Origin: Methylosinus sp. H3A | GTDB lineage: Bacteria; Pseudomonadota; Alphaproteobacteria; Rhizobiales; Beijerinckiaceae | Reading direction: 5' to 3' | Length of the DNA stretch: 64,000 bases | Assembly: GCF_015709455.1 (NCBI RefSeq) | Contig: NZ_JADNQW010000007.1 | Coordinates: 62,001 to 126,000 of the forward strand | Shown: piece by piece, positions 8,780-21,497 of the stretch | Position numbering within the stretch: the stretch's first letter is position 1 | How the letters are laid out: each line of letters starts with the position of its first letter | Notes under the pieces: model-generated | Database searches by the model: none | What the model saw: only the letters and a program-made list of their open reading frames with translations | Told to the model about the DNA's origin: nothing | Program-made: the position numbers and the translations under genes

Positions 8780-9616
8780 TCACCTCTTCTGGAAGTGCAT
8801 AATTCCCCAATCGAGATAGCCGAGTTCGGCCGCCTCGACCCAATTCTGCAAGCCGACGAGCATGCGATCAACATACTCTCGCGATGCAACGTCGATCATC
8901 TCCTGATAGCGCGCCTTCAGCTGCGCTTGCACTGCCACATAATGTTTGAGAAGCTGGCATGGCATCAGCTCGATCGACACTTCTGCGAGCCCGTGCCGCA
9001 AGGTCGTGGCGCGATAGAAGCTCAGTGACGCGAGCGAGTCGAGAAGGATGCGATCATAGACCGCTCGCAGGACGTTCGGCGGACTGCCGTCAACCTGCAA
9101 AGGATCCGTGAACACAAATTCGCCGCCAGGTTTTAGAACGCGAGAGACCTCGGCGATCACCCGGTCGCGGTCAGCGCTGTGTAAAATTGCATCCTGCGAC
9201 CAGACGAGATCGATGCTGGCGTCGTCTGCTGGGATATTCTCGAAGGCGCCATGGAGAACGGAGATCAGATGGTCGACGCCTCTCTCACAATTGGTCGTGC
9301 GGTTCCTCTCATTTTCGACCCCACTGATATTCAGACAGACAACGCGGCATCCGACCCGCTTCGCGAGGTAACGAGCGGCGCCGCCAAATCCGGAGCCGAT
9401 ATCGAGCACCACATGCGTCTCGTCGAGTGGCATGATGATTCTGTCCGCCATCGCCGCGACTATCCGACGACTGGCGTCCGTGATCGTGTCGGCTGCAGAT
9501 TCGTAGAGGCCGATATGAATGTCCTCGCCTCCCCATATGTGAAGGTAGAATTCGTCTGCGTCCTTGCTATCATAGTAGGCCTCGACGGCTCGCGCGACTC
9601 TTTGCACATTATTCAC
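8780..9616 (-). CDS. Sarcosine/dimethylglycine N-methyltransferase
   Basis: This enzyme uses S-adenosylmethionine to convert sarcosine through dimethylglycine to glycine betaine. Family signatures visible are YYDSKDADEFYLHIWGGEDI, the SAM-binding VLDIGSGFGGAARYLAK, CLNISGVENERNR, VWSQDAILHS and FTDPLQVD. The GTG at 9616 is preferred as start: it follows GGGAG by eight bases, gives 278 residues (the family's usual length), and overlaps the end of the upstream glycine methyltransferase by eight bases. In-frame ATGs at 9631 and 9637 are alternatives. It is the second gene of the betaine operon. Confidence 0.9.
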   Translation of the reverse strand: MNNVQRVARAVEAYYDSKDADEFYLHIWGGEDIHIGLYESAADTITDASRRIVAAMADRIIMPLDETHVVLDIGSGFGGAARYLAKRVGCRVVCLNISGVENERNRTTNCERGVDHLISVLHGAFENIPADDASIDLVWSQDAILHSADRDRVIAEVSRVLKPGGEFVFTDPLQVDGSPPNVLRAVYDRILLDSLASLSFYRATTLRHGLAEVSIELMPCQLLKHYVAVQAQLKARYQEMIDVASREYVDRMLVGLQNWVEAAELGYLDWGIMHFQKR

Positions 9617-10448
9617 CGGAGCCACTCCCATTCGCATTGGCGGCGTCTTTTGCCGCGACGTGGATGAAGAAATCCGGGTCATGCTCACCATACTGTTCCT
9701 GAAAGTCGCCGTAGGTGCGCACTCGCGGAAATCCGGCTTCGGTGATCAGCTTGCGGACGTAGTTCTTGCGGAGCGGGAACATGTTGAGGTGAAATTCGAG
9801 CCCATCCGGAAATACATATCGGAATCGCGCGAGCGCCGGGTCGACATGTTCTGGCTCTGCGACCACTCGATCGCCGCAATAATAAAACTTATGGGCGCAG
9901 TCGTAACCGACGTCGAGCATGGCGTCGTAGTTGCGCTGGTCGAGAATCAGCAAGCCGTCATATCTCAGAGCCGCATAAAATTCCGCGAGCACGCGGCGAC
10001 GATCCATCTCGTCGAAAAGATGAGTGAACGAATTGCCGAGACAGACAATGGCGTCGTATTTACCCTGGATAGCCTTGTTGAGCCAACGCCAATCGGCCTG
10101 GATCGTATTTAAGATCAAGTTGCGACGTTTCGCATTGTCAAATGCCTTGATGAGCATATTCGCGCTGCCGTCGACACTTGTAACGTCGAATCCCGCTCGT
10201 ATCAGCTGGACAGAGTGAAATCCCGTGCCGGTAGAGACATCGAGGATGCGTTGCTTGCCCGCAGCCTGGAGCACTTGGATGAAAAATCCGCCTTCGCTCT
10301 CCGCGCGCGCATCCCAATCAATAAGTTCATCCCATTTTTCGACGAACGCCTCGACGTACTCCTGCTCGTAGTGGTCCGTGTCACGCATTTCCAGCGGATT
10401 ACGACCGAAATTCTGGATCGGGGCTCCCGTGATGCGCACGTAAGTCAT
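9609..10448 (-). CDS. Glycine/sarcosine N-methyltransferase
   Basis: It catalyses the first methylations of the de novo betaine route (glycine to sarcosine to dimethylglycine). The 279-residue product shows RDTDHYEQEYVEAFVEKWDE, the SAM-binding ILDVSTGTGFHSVQL, QADWRWLN, CLGNSFTHLFDE, LILDQRNYD and a C-terminal TYGDFQEQYGEHDPDFFIHV, all as in halophile glycine-sarcosine methyltransferases. The start at 10448 follows AAAGGAG; an upstream in-frame ATG lacks such a site. With the next gene it makes a complete glycine-to-betaine pathway, an osmoprotectant function, here followed by a transporter. Confidence 0.93.
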   Translation of the reverse strand: MTYVRITGAPIQNFGRNPLEMRDTDHYEQEYVEAFVEKWDELIDWDARAESEGGFFIQVLQAAGKQRILDVSTGTGFHSVQLIRAGFDVTSVDGSANMLIKAFDNAKRRNLILNTIQADWRWLNKAIQGKYDAIVCLGNSFTHLFDEMDRRRVLAEFYAALRYDGLLILDQRNYDAMLDVGYDCAHKFYYCGDRVVAEPEHVDPALARFRYVFPDGLEFHLNMFPLRKNYVRKLITEAGFPRVRTYGDFQEQYGEHDPDFFIHVAAKDAANANGSGSGE

Positions 10449-10699
10449 CGTCACTCTCCTTTCGGCAGCCACCTCGGTGCGGTGTGCAGCGATCGGGCGT
10501 TTGTCAATCTATCGAACGAATCGCGCGCCATTGCGCGGCGACAGGCAAAACAGCGCTATAGTGTGCGGAGGAGTGGCTACGTTATGGCTGAATATGGGCA
10601 AGCGCGTGACTGCCCCGCGAGACGAGCAAAGCGCATGAAGTCTTTGTCTGCAGTAGCGGCCTCTGCCCTGGTGCAAACGGCGGGAGACCGGCATATTTG

Positions 10700-10899
10700 C
10701 TCGATACGAGGAACGACAGGATCATCGAGCGATCAAGCGCCGCTTGGGTCCAACGCTCGGATTGAAGCGGTACCGAGCCGCCTCGTTCACTATCGCCGAT
10801 AGCGAGCTCCCGCACCGGAAAGGCCAGTTCAAATGCGGAAGCCTCCGCATCAAAGAGAACCATGCGACCAATATCTCGAATGCTGCGCTCGCTGCATAA
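10700..10899 (+). pseudogene. IS6-family transposase, C-terminal remnant
   Basis: From 10720 to the stop at 10897-10899 the frame gives QDHRAIKRRLGPTLGLKRYR, then ASFTIADSEL, RKGQF and a final ALAA, which matches the end of IS6-type transposases (the usual VEQDHRAIKRR signature). Just upstream, NDRIIE is in another frame; the local sequence could be explained by loss of about 13 bases between two copies of AGGATCATCGAGC. The catalytic first two thirds of the gene are absent. Between the betaine operon promoter region (10449) and this remnant nothing else is supported. Confidence 0.6.
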
Positions 10900-10941
10900 C
10901 CAAGCCGATATTGGCGCCGCTTCCCGCGCTTAATGAGGCGC

Positions 10942-11538
10942 TTACAACGGAACGCTCAGAGCCGCGCCACGCGTCGGCGTCGCCTTCATAGCCGCCGCAC
11001 GAACCCGGACCTCTAAGTTACATTTCGACGAGCAGGCGATGCGCTCGGCCGGCCCCGGGGGAACGTCCACTGCGATCATCCCTCCCTGATGCAGGAAGGT
11101 GATCGCATTGCGCACCACGGCCCCGCCCCCGAGCCCTCCTTCCGCGCAGACCGCGACGATCTTGCCGGCATTGGCGCCTTGCGGAGCATGGACGTCGAGA
11201 TAGAGCGTCATTACTGCGACCGCCCAGGTAATGGTGTCGACGACACCGGTGCGACGGGAGTGGGCGATCGAGTGGAAATCTGCGAGGCCCCACAGAAGGC
11301 CCGCATCGCCGTGTCGAATTGCAGATGGCCGGGCGCATCTGTGGGACTGGCCTCTCGATAAAAACATGTCGACGCCGTCGATTTTGGCGGCCCGATAGGG
11401 CGTGCCGGATGACTGGAGATACGCGGTGACCGGCGCATGAGCTGGCTCGGCGGACACCGGCGTAGCAGATATGATCACAGCGATCCCGCACGCGACGAAA
11501 TCCGTGACGGGATGATGACGAACATTGCGATAGTTCAT
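10942..11538 (-). pseudogene. Secreted alpha/beta-hydrolase-like gene, frameshifted
   Basis: The start is well supported (GGGAG before the ATG at 11538), and a signal peptide ending ATPVSA is visible. The mature part begins AAKIDGVDMF; continuing in a neighbouring frame gives FYREASPTDAP, the classic N-terminus of haloalkane-dehalogenase/epoxide-hydrolase-type proteins. The remaining open frame has LYLDVHAPQGANAGK, which also looks hydrolase-like, but no nucleophile elbow (GxSxG) is present. At 198 residues it is far shorter than the family. It is most likely a decayed hydrolase gene, perhaps with an internal deletion. Confidence 0.5.
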
Positions 11539-12389
11539 TGGAACGCTCCCTTTCAGGAAAATTGACGATCCCTTTCCTCACGAAGCAAATGAGGAGTGGG
11601 CGTGGACGCTCGGCGTCAGAGTCGATAGAGCTTCTTACAGCCGCCGGGAACATGCACTTTCTTAAAGCCGTTGTTGCATTGGCGAGAATAATCACTCGAT
11701 CAATAGAGAAAACGCAGCTTCTCGCTGTCGCGCTTTTTGCCATTCATCTCGAAATTGCTAGCCGACGTTCGAGACCGCGCCTTCGCAAAAATCGACGCCA
11801 GCCGGGTGTTTCGGCCGATTGACAAATGGGATGGGAGCGAAGCTCGGCGCCACCGACCTCCGACCAACTGGTCCGCGAATGACCGTGCATTCGGTTCCCG
11901 CGCCCTGATGCTGTTACATGGTCATCCTGCCCATGCTCGGGCCCCTAGAGGAGCTTGCCTCATACGCTGTGGCTTCGCGATTGGTGCGGCCGATCGCTTT
12001 ACTTATCTCTGGCGAATGCAGCTGGCCGCGCGGCGCTTGGCTGATCCGAGCGCAAACGGCCACGAATTTGGATTCGGGCGTTCTTTGGTTCAGGCGGCGC
12101 GCCAGAGATAGCGCTTGTCGTCATTGATGCAGACGACGATTTGGTTCGACGCCAGACGTTGCGCGGTCTCGTTTCCTGCGCTTCAGGCGATCGATCTTCC
12201 GATCGAGGCGTGGCGGCGTTGACGCTCGAGGGCGTCAGCCCCATCTCGTCCTCGTCGACCTTCGTCACGTCGAGGCCCTCGCTGAATATTCGAGATCGGG
12301 AGGAAAATTATGTCTCGCCGCTTCTGTCCGTGCGCGACCCCGCTCGACACGGCTCGGCTTTTCTTCCTCGATCTCATGGCTCTCGGCAG
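11539..12389. other. 850-bp stretch before the ATPase fusion, no intact gene
   Basis: No frame here has a recognisable full-length product. Around 12090-12170 the plus strand reads PEIALVVIDADDDLVRRQTL, which resembles the start of a FixJ-type receiver domain but is not followed by one; it may be a scar. The ATPase frame is open upstream to 12141, but the extra residues are low-complexity and unlike the family. Confidence 0.4.
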
Positions 12390-16028
<3,639 letters not shown>

Positions 16029-16099
16029 TATTATTTCCGCGTGATCGCTTCGCATTCCGCGAGACCAAATTGGACGAGGCGCAGCGCGCCGCCGCCTTC

Positions 16100-16783
16100 T
16101 CAGCTCGCCGTATCCGATAGTTTGCGCTTCTCCTTGTGCGTCGTCCACCACAGCGAGGCGCCGACGAGAAGCACGAAGACGAGCACGATGATGACGATGG
16201 TCAGAATCAGCGCCGACTGCTGAATCCAAGCGACGATTGGAACCGAGATCGCCAGCACGAGGCCGACGGCGAAAATCTGCCACGCCGAGGCATGAATGCC
16301 GGCGAGCACGGTGGCGAGCGCCAGAATGGTCATCAGCGTGATGCCAGCGGCATTGTTGTTCATCACATCCTGCACGCGCGGTAGATAGACCACATACATC
16401 GCGACGAGAACCGACAGCCAATGCGCAGCCTGAGTCCAAACCAGCTTGATTCGCGCCTCGCGATCCTCCACCCGACGCCAGCCGGTGTGGATGCAAATGG
16501 CGGCGTAGAGGGGCGTCAAGATTTCCCAATAGATCGGGGTCATCTCTCCAGTGAAGGTCGCCATGCCGATCCCGAGGATGGCGGCCAGCAGCATCACAAT
16601 ATAGGGAAGGTCGAGTCTCAGAACCCGTAGGAACACGGCCGGCGGCGGCTGCTGGGCGAGCTCCTCGACCTCGTGAGCGACCTCCTCGACCTCATGCTCG
16701 ACCGTCTGGAGCCATCCGCCTTCGGCAACTCCGGAGTCGCGCTTCGTCTCGGCGTCTCGCCCGGTTTCGTGACCATTCGTCAT
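16100..16783 (-). CDS. Multi-pass membrane protein of unknown function
   Basis: The ATG at 16783 follows GGAGAG by about eight bases; the frame is open further upstream, but that part has no protein-like composition. The 227-residue product has an acidic N-terminal segment with a repeated HEVEEVAHEVEELAQ helix (about residues 27-45), then five to six hydrophobic helices, including LPYIVMLLAAILGIGM, AAHWLSVLVAMYVVYL and a long C-terminal LTIVIIVLVFVLLVG, and a basic tail. No named family is recognised. It is convergent with the ATPase fusion (72 bases between stops), so it is not cotranscribed with it. Confidence 0.75.
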   Translation of the reverse strand: MTNGHETGRDAETKRDSGVAEGGWLQTVEHEVEEVAHEVEELAQQPPPAVFLRVLRLDLPYIVMLLAAILGIGMATFTGEMTPIYWEILTPLYAAICIHTGWRRVEDREARIKLVWTQAAHWLSVLVAMYVVYLPRVQDVMNNNAAGITLMTILALATVLAGIHASAWQIFAVGLVLAISVPIVAWIQQSALILTIVIIVLVFVLLVGASLWWTTHKEKRKLSDTAS

Positions 16784-17175
16784 CGGTCGGCTCTCCAGCT
16801 GGCAGGCTCGCCTCGAGTGCGCTCTCGCGAGCGGAGGCTCTGGATGTCGGAAACGGATCGAGCGGGCTCGAGCGATTCGTCGGTGCGAGGCGATCATTGC
16901 GCGGGGCGCGCCAGCTCGTCGACCCGAGGAGCCCTTCAAAACATAGCCGTCGACACGAGCGCCTTCAATATCGCGGAATCCAAATTCTCGCCCCGCCGTC
17001 GCGGTGGGCCGGCTTTCCAGAACGCCGCGCCGGCGTGACATGCATCGGTGTCGGGTATCGGCTCTCGATGACAGGCGTCCCCAAAATGGCGCCGAAGCCC
17101 ATTCGACGCCGGAGGCGCGCTCCCCCATCGGATTCCATTCGTTGCGAGAATCGACGAGCACGGCGGTAGCGGAGG
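16784..17175. other. Gene-free spacer between two minus-strand membrane-protein genes
   Basis: The frame of the downstream membrane protein stays open through here but encodes an Arg-rich, non-hydrophobic sequence without any domain and without a ribosome site at its upstream ATGs. It probably holds the promoter of the 16100-16783 gene. No hairpin or repeat stands out. Confidence 0.5.
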
Positions 17176-18225
17176 TCAGCGTTCCGTTTCCGGAACTTCA
17201 GCTTCCAGCCATTCCCGCCATATGGCGAGCAGCACGGCGAGAATCAGCGGGCCGAGGAACAATCCGACAAAGCCGAAGGTGAGCAGGCCGCCCATCACGC
17301 CGAGAAAGACGACGACGAGAGGAATGTCGGCGGCGTTGCTGATGAGCAGAGGCTTGAGAATATTGTCGGCCGGATTGACGATGAGCGCGCCCCAGGCGAG
17401 CAGCCCCAGGCCGGCGCCGATCTGGTTCGTGAGAAGGAGCCAAACGCCGAGCGGTCCCCAGATCGCCACCGTTCCGACGAAGGGAATCAGCGCGGTCAGA
17501 GTGGTCAGCGCGCCGAGCAGAACCGGCGGTCCGGCGCCGATGAACGCATAGCCGACGCCGGCGATTAAACCTTGCGCCAGCGCGCTGACGATCAGGCCCG
17601 AGACGACCGCATTGGACGTCGTCTCGACCGCTCGGAAATATCGATCAGCTGTTTCCCCCACCACTTTTCGAAGCGCCGCGCGGATCTGCTCGAGCATGAG
17701 GTCGCCGTCGCGATAGAAGAAGAACAGCGCGATCGCCGTGACGCCGAATTGCGCGATGCTACGGCCGACCGCGCCGACGATTCCCGCGAGCTGACGAGTC
17801 CAAGGCTCCAGCCATTCGTTGAGCTGCTGCTTGCGAAACTCGGGATTGTTGACGACCTCATTCAGCAGGTCGGTCAGGACAGGGCCGATCACCGGCACGC
17901 GCACGATCGCCTCGGGCAAAACCAGCGGCTCATCCGCATATTTCGTGGACAGGTCACGATAGGCGCCGACGAGCTCGCGCTGCAGATCGACCAGCAGCAG
18001 CGACACCGGAACGACGATGAGGACGATCAACAGGATCGTCGTGACCGCGGCCGCGAGATTCCGCCGCTGTCCGCAGAGGTGAAGGCTGCGCCGATAGACG
18101 GAGTCGGTAGCGTGAGCGAGAATGGCGGCCCAGGCGAGCGGCGCCCAGAAGGGGCTGATGACGACGATGCCCAGCCCGATCATGCCGGCGAGCAGGATCA
18201 AGCCGAATATCTGTCGATTTTCCAT
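17176..18225 (-). CDS. AI-2E family transporter (PerM-like)
   Basis: A 349-residue inner-membrane protein with the AI-2E/PerM layout: N-terminal helices (LILLAGMIGLGIVVISPFW), a central soluble segment (about residues 80-150), ALFFFYRDGD, and a conserved C-terminal block with GALTTLTALIPFVGT, NPADNILKPLLI and a final GLFLGPLILAVLLAIW. GGGAGG precedes the ATG. Members export diverse small molecules or Na+ in antiport; the autoinducer-2 name is historical, and the substrate here is unknown. The N-terminus sits 280 bases from the NRPS remnant. Confidence 0.9.
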   Translation of the reverse strand: MENRQIFGLILLAGMIGLGIVVISPFWAPLAWAAILAHATDSVYRRSLHLCGQRRNLAAAVTTILLIVLIVVPVSLLLVDLQRELVGAYRDLSTKYADEPLVLPEAIVRVPVIGPVLTDLLNEVVNNPEFRKQQLNEWLEPWTRQLAGIVGAVGRSIAQFGVTAIALFFFYRDGDLMLEQIRAALRKVVGETADRYFRAVETTSNAVVSGLIVSALAQGLIAGVGYAFIGAGPPVLLGALTTLTALIPFVGTVAIWGPLGVWLLLTNQIGAGLGLLAWGALIVNPADNILKPLLISNAADIPLVVVFLGVMGGLLTFGFVGLFLGPLILAVLLAIWREWLEAEVPETER

Positions 18226-18503
18226 ATGTCGGCCTCCCTGCTTCGTTCAGGCTTATCTCGCAATAAATCGCAAGGGCTCCGGCGCAAATCTATGCGTGCT
18301 AGCTTGCCCCTGGCGTCACTCTCGTTCCTTCGCTCGGTTCTATTCGAATAGCTCTGCGCTGTCTGCAATCGAATGAGATAGTCTCGATGCAGGAGAGAGC
18401 TCATCCCGATGATGAAGGCACGTACTACGTCGCGCGGCTGGACTGCAACGCTTTTCGGTCGTCGAGTCCAATCGTCACGGCGCTGGCGCCGATCGCAGCG
18501 AGG

Positions 18504-20298
18504 CTATGGTCCAAAGCGACACGGAACGCCGAATAGCCTCGGGGATCGCGCCAAAATCGCTCCGCCAGCAACGATCATCCTGGCCGAAGCGGAACGCGAT
18601 TTCTCGGCAGGACCGCTCAACTCAACGGATGATCTTCGTCGAGCGGAGCCGCGCGCAGGATTTGTCCCGCATAGTAATAGAACGTCGCCTGCGAGCGCGA
18701 CGCTTTCGAGAATCCAATCATGCGCCTCTCGGCCGCGCTCGGCGTCGATGTCCTGAATTTCTCCCACGCTCTCGGCGAGGAGTTGCAACCGAGCCGCCCG
18801 CTCGCATTGCACGGCGAGAACGCAGGCTTCCGGGATCGATCGCGCCGCGACAACAAGGCCATGAGGTCCAGGACTCGTCTCCGCAGGTGAGCGCAGGCGC
18901 GTCAGGAACGAGCTTGGCTTGCCGTCCCATCAGCGAATGAAGCCCTGGCGCTTGCAAAGATTGCGTTCCCACAGCTGAGCGCAATTCGTGCGTTGAGCGC
19001 TCCTGTTCGGCGGAACTCATCAACTTCAATCGCGCGATTGTCGCAGCGGGGAGCTCTCGAAGCATCTTCGAGCAATCCGACCACTGCTCGATCAAGCGCT
19101 CGATCGCGGCCGCGACAAATTGGGCTGCATTGTAATGCAACTCGACTTCGAGCTTGTCCTTCTCGGCCCGGCATTTCAGACGGAGCCGGAAGGGGGGAGA
19201 AGGCGTCGTCGCCGCTTCCAAGGCCATTGAAACGGGACCAGCCTGCAGAAGCGCCAAAGCGCTCACATATTCGAATCCGAGCCTTTCGATCGACGCCCCG
19301 CTCGCTCCTGTATCGACGACAGGGGCGTAATCGAGCCATTCGCGGTCTTCGTCGAGAACAGCTTGCAGCCGTGATAAAAATTGCTCGAATTCCTCTTGAG
19401 GCTCGACGTGAATTGTCAGAGGAAGATCGAGGGCATAGGCTCCGATCGCCTGCGCCATGGGACCGCTGCGTCCCTCGCTTGAATAATGGAGGGAGATTTC
19501 CCGCGTATCGGCGTGCCGATGAAGCAAAGCAATCCAGGCGCCCAAGAGAACGGCCGTGGGCGGATACCAGAGCACGCTCCGCGAGCCGCGACACCGCATT
19601 GACCAGCGGCCTCGGCAATCGCAGCTCCACGGACTTCGGCTCGAGCGTCCCATCGTCCCGAAGCGCGTTCTCCAAGGGCAATCGCATCGGCGAAGAATTC
19701 GAACTCTCGCGAAGACGCAAATAGCGAATTCCCGCGTCGTCATCGATGGACTGCAACTCCTCCTGCCAAGCGGAATAATCGGCGTATTGAAATGGCTCGG
19801 AGGCCCCGACGACGGCTTCGCACGGCTCGTCATAGCTTGTCGCCAATTCGTGAACGATGTTCTGGAGACCGACCATGTCACAGCAAAGAGGCGAAACGGC
19901 TATGAACACGTAATGCAGAACATCGGAAAATCGAATAATCTCCATATGGAGCGCATTTCCGTCAAGGCGTCGAAAGCGCGCCCCTTCTGGACGCGAGCCA
20001 AGACTCGAAGCCGGTCCTTTCGTGAAACGGAACCGAAATCGTGGATGTCGACGTCGATCCGCGTCTCCTCGATAATCTGGATCGGTTGGGTCGTTCCCGG
20101 CAATAATTCTATTCGGGTGCGTAGAATTTCGTGACGCGTCACCAATTTGCGCAATTGTTCACGCATACGCATCGGATCGATTGGTCCCTCGACACGGACA
20201 CGTCCGCATACCGGCGCCTCGTCGTGTGTTCGGGCGCGCCATAACCGCTCTTGCTGACGCGACAGACGAAATCCGACCGACTGTTGGCTCGATATCAT
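18504..20298 (-). pseudogene. Non-ribosomal peptide synthetase remnant (condensation plus start of adenylation domain)
   Basis: From ATG 20298 (AGAGGGAA upstream) the N-terminus of a condensation domain is readable: LSRQQERLWRARTHD, LVTRHEILRTRIE. In a second frame comes DMVGLQNIVHELATSYDE and YADYSAWQEELQS, and in a third LLGAWIALLHRHADTREISL, VDTGASGAS and the linker ahead of an adenylation domain (LMGRQAKLVPDAPALTCGDESW). Adenylation-like sequence (PEACVLAVQCERAARLQLL) continues in yet another frame and fades by about 18504. At least three frameshifts and loss of the rest show a dead gene. The usual HHxxxDG motif is not intact. The product class cannot be inferred. Confidence 0.75.
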
Positions 20299-21071
20299 GA
20301 GTTCCCTCTCGATCAGATCGCCAAATCACGCGGATGAAAAGCTCGGCGCATAGCTACGTAAGAGAGCAGCTGTTCAAAAAACGGGATCCTCGCATGCTCC
20401 GCTAGAATTCCGTCGACGAAAACGTCGTTGCCGCGCCGCATGAACAGCCGCATCGCATAGCGGTAGACGTTTCGTGAATGCTGGGGCGCCGCACCATCGA
20501 TCGACGGCGCTCAACGTCCATGCCATGATCAGTTTGGAAGACCGTCTGCTACGGCGGACCGAATCCGGCTCCATAATCGCGGGCATAGAGGGCGCCGGCG
20601 CCATTGCGACTCGGCAGTCGACGCAACGGTCATTCGGCTCGCTTCTCGTTGATTTGCGGATTCACTCATCCCCGTTACGTCCCCGAACCCGATGCTCTCC
20701 GTCAGCACGCCCCATCACGGTGATGTCGTGCTTGGAAGTGGTCGGATCCGAGGCATCGTCATCTCTCGGTGACGAGTCTACCTTGCATCCGATCGGATAC
20801 TGCATCTCTGTCGGTAAGACGTTCGAGCTGGCCTGAAAGCGCCAGGAAATTACCGAGCGCGATCTTTTTGCTCATCGACAAGACGCCGCCGGCGCTAGCT
20901 TTTTGGGAACCACTCGGGCCAGCCCGCCGCCGCGATAAATCGTGAAACCCCGCATTTCAAACAACCGACGCCGGCTCGATGAAGGGTCGGTAGAATCCGG
21001 CATTTATTTGCGTTCCCGGGCGGTTGGAGCGCATTATAGGCGGATATTCGCACCCGAATGTGAGAAACGAC
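20299..21071. other. Degenerate region upstream of the NRPS remnant
   Basis: On the minus strand, a short frame ending just before the NRPS ribosome site reads NVYRYAMRLFMRRGNDVFVD and ends RRAFHPRDLAI (stop at about 20314). It looks protein-like but is cut off by a stop upstream and is not recognised; it may be the tail of a lost gene of the same cluster. The remaining 500 bases show no supported gene on either strand. Confidence 0.35.
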
Positions 21072-21341
21072 ATGCCAACGACCTATCTCGCTCGCGTCAC
21101 TGCGGCGGATCACGAGGCCTTACGGCGCCTGGTCGACAACTACCCAGCCGATTCTTACGAAAAATGGCAGGCTCTCCAAGCGAAGGAGATCGTGAATTGG
21201 CAGAAGAGCGGATGGACGGTCATCTTGATCGACGTCAGCGCAGACGACTTTCTGCGTTATTGCCGGGACACAGGGGCAAGCGCGAATTTTCATACCTTCA
21301 GGGGTATCGCCTCCGCGAAAGCAATCGGAAAATTCCGATGA
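21072..21341 (+). CDS. Small hypothetical protein
   Basis: An 89-residue frame starting MPTTYLARVTAADHEALRRL. The composition is normal for a soluble alpha/beta protein (NWQKSGWTVILIDVSADDFL), and it ends in a basic tail. An in-frame ATG at 21024 would add 16 residues, but the shorter start reads better. The frame is supported by codon usage only; no family is recognised. It lies alone, convergent with the helicase gene. Confidence 0.5.
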   Translation: MPTTYLARVTAADHEALRRLVDNYPADSYEKWQALQAKEIVNWQKSGWTVILIDVSADDFLRYCRDTGASANFHTFRGIASAKAIGKFR

Positions 21342-21497
21342 TAGCGGAGACTCGGCTCCAGGGTAGCATTGGTCACGCCAGGTCGCCGATGACCGGCTCG
21401 ACGGGACACAGTGTCGGCTCAGAAGTGCGCCGACCCCTCGCATCGAGCCCCGAGGCTCGATGACTCCGGCGAGAGCGCCTCGGCTGCCGGCGCGAGG

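Noticed and set aside
12141..12389. Upstream extension of the ATPase-adaptor frame
   Set aside because: Ser/Arg-rich, unlike the family N-terminus; the start at 12390 fits the domain border better.
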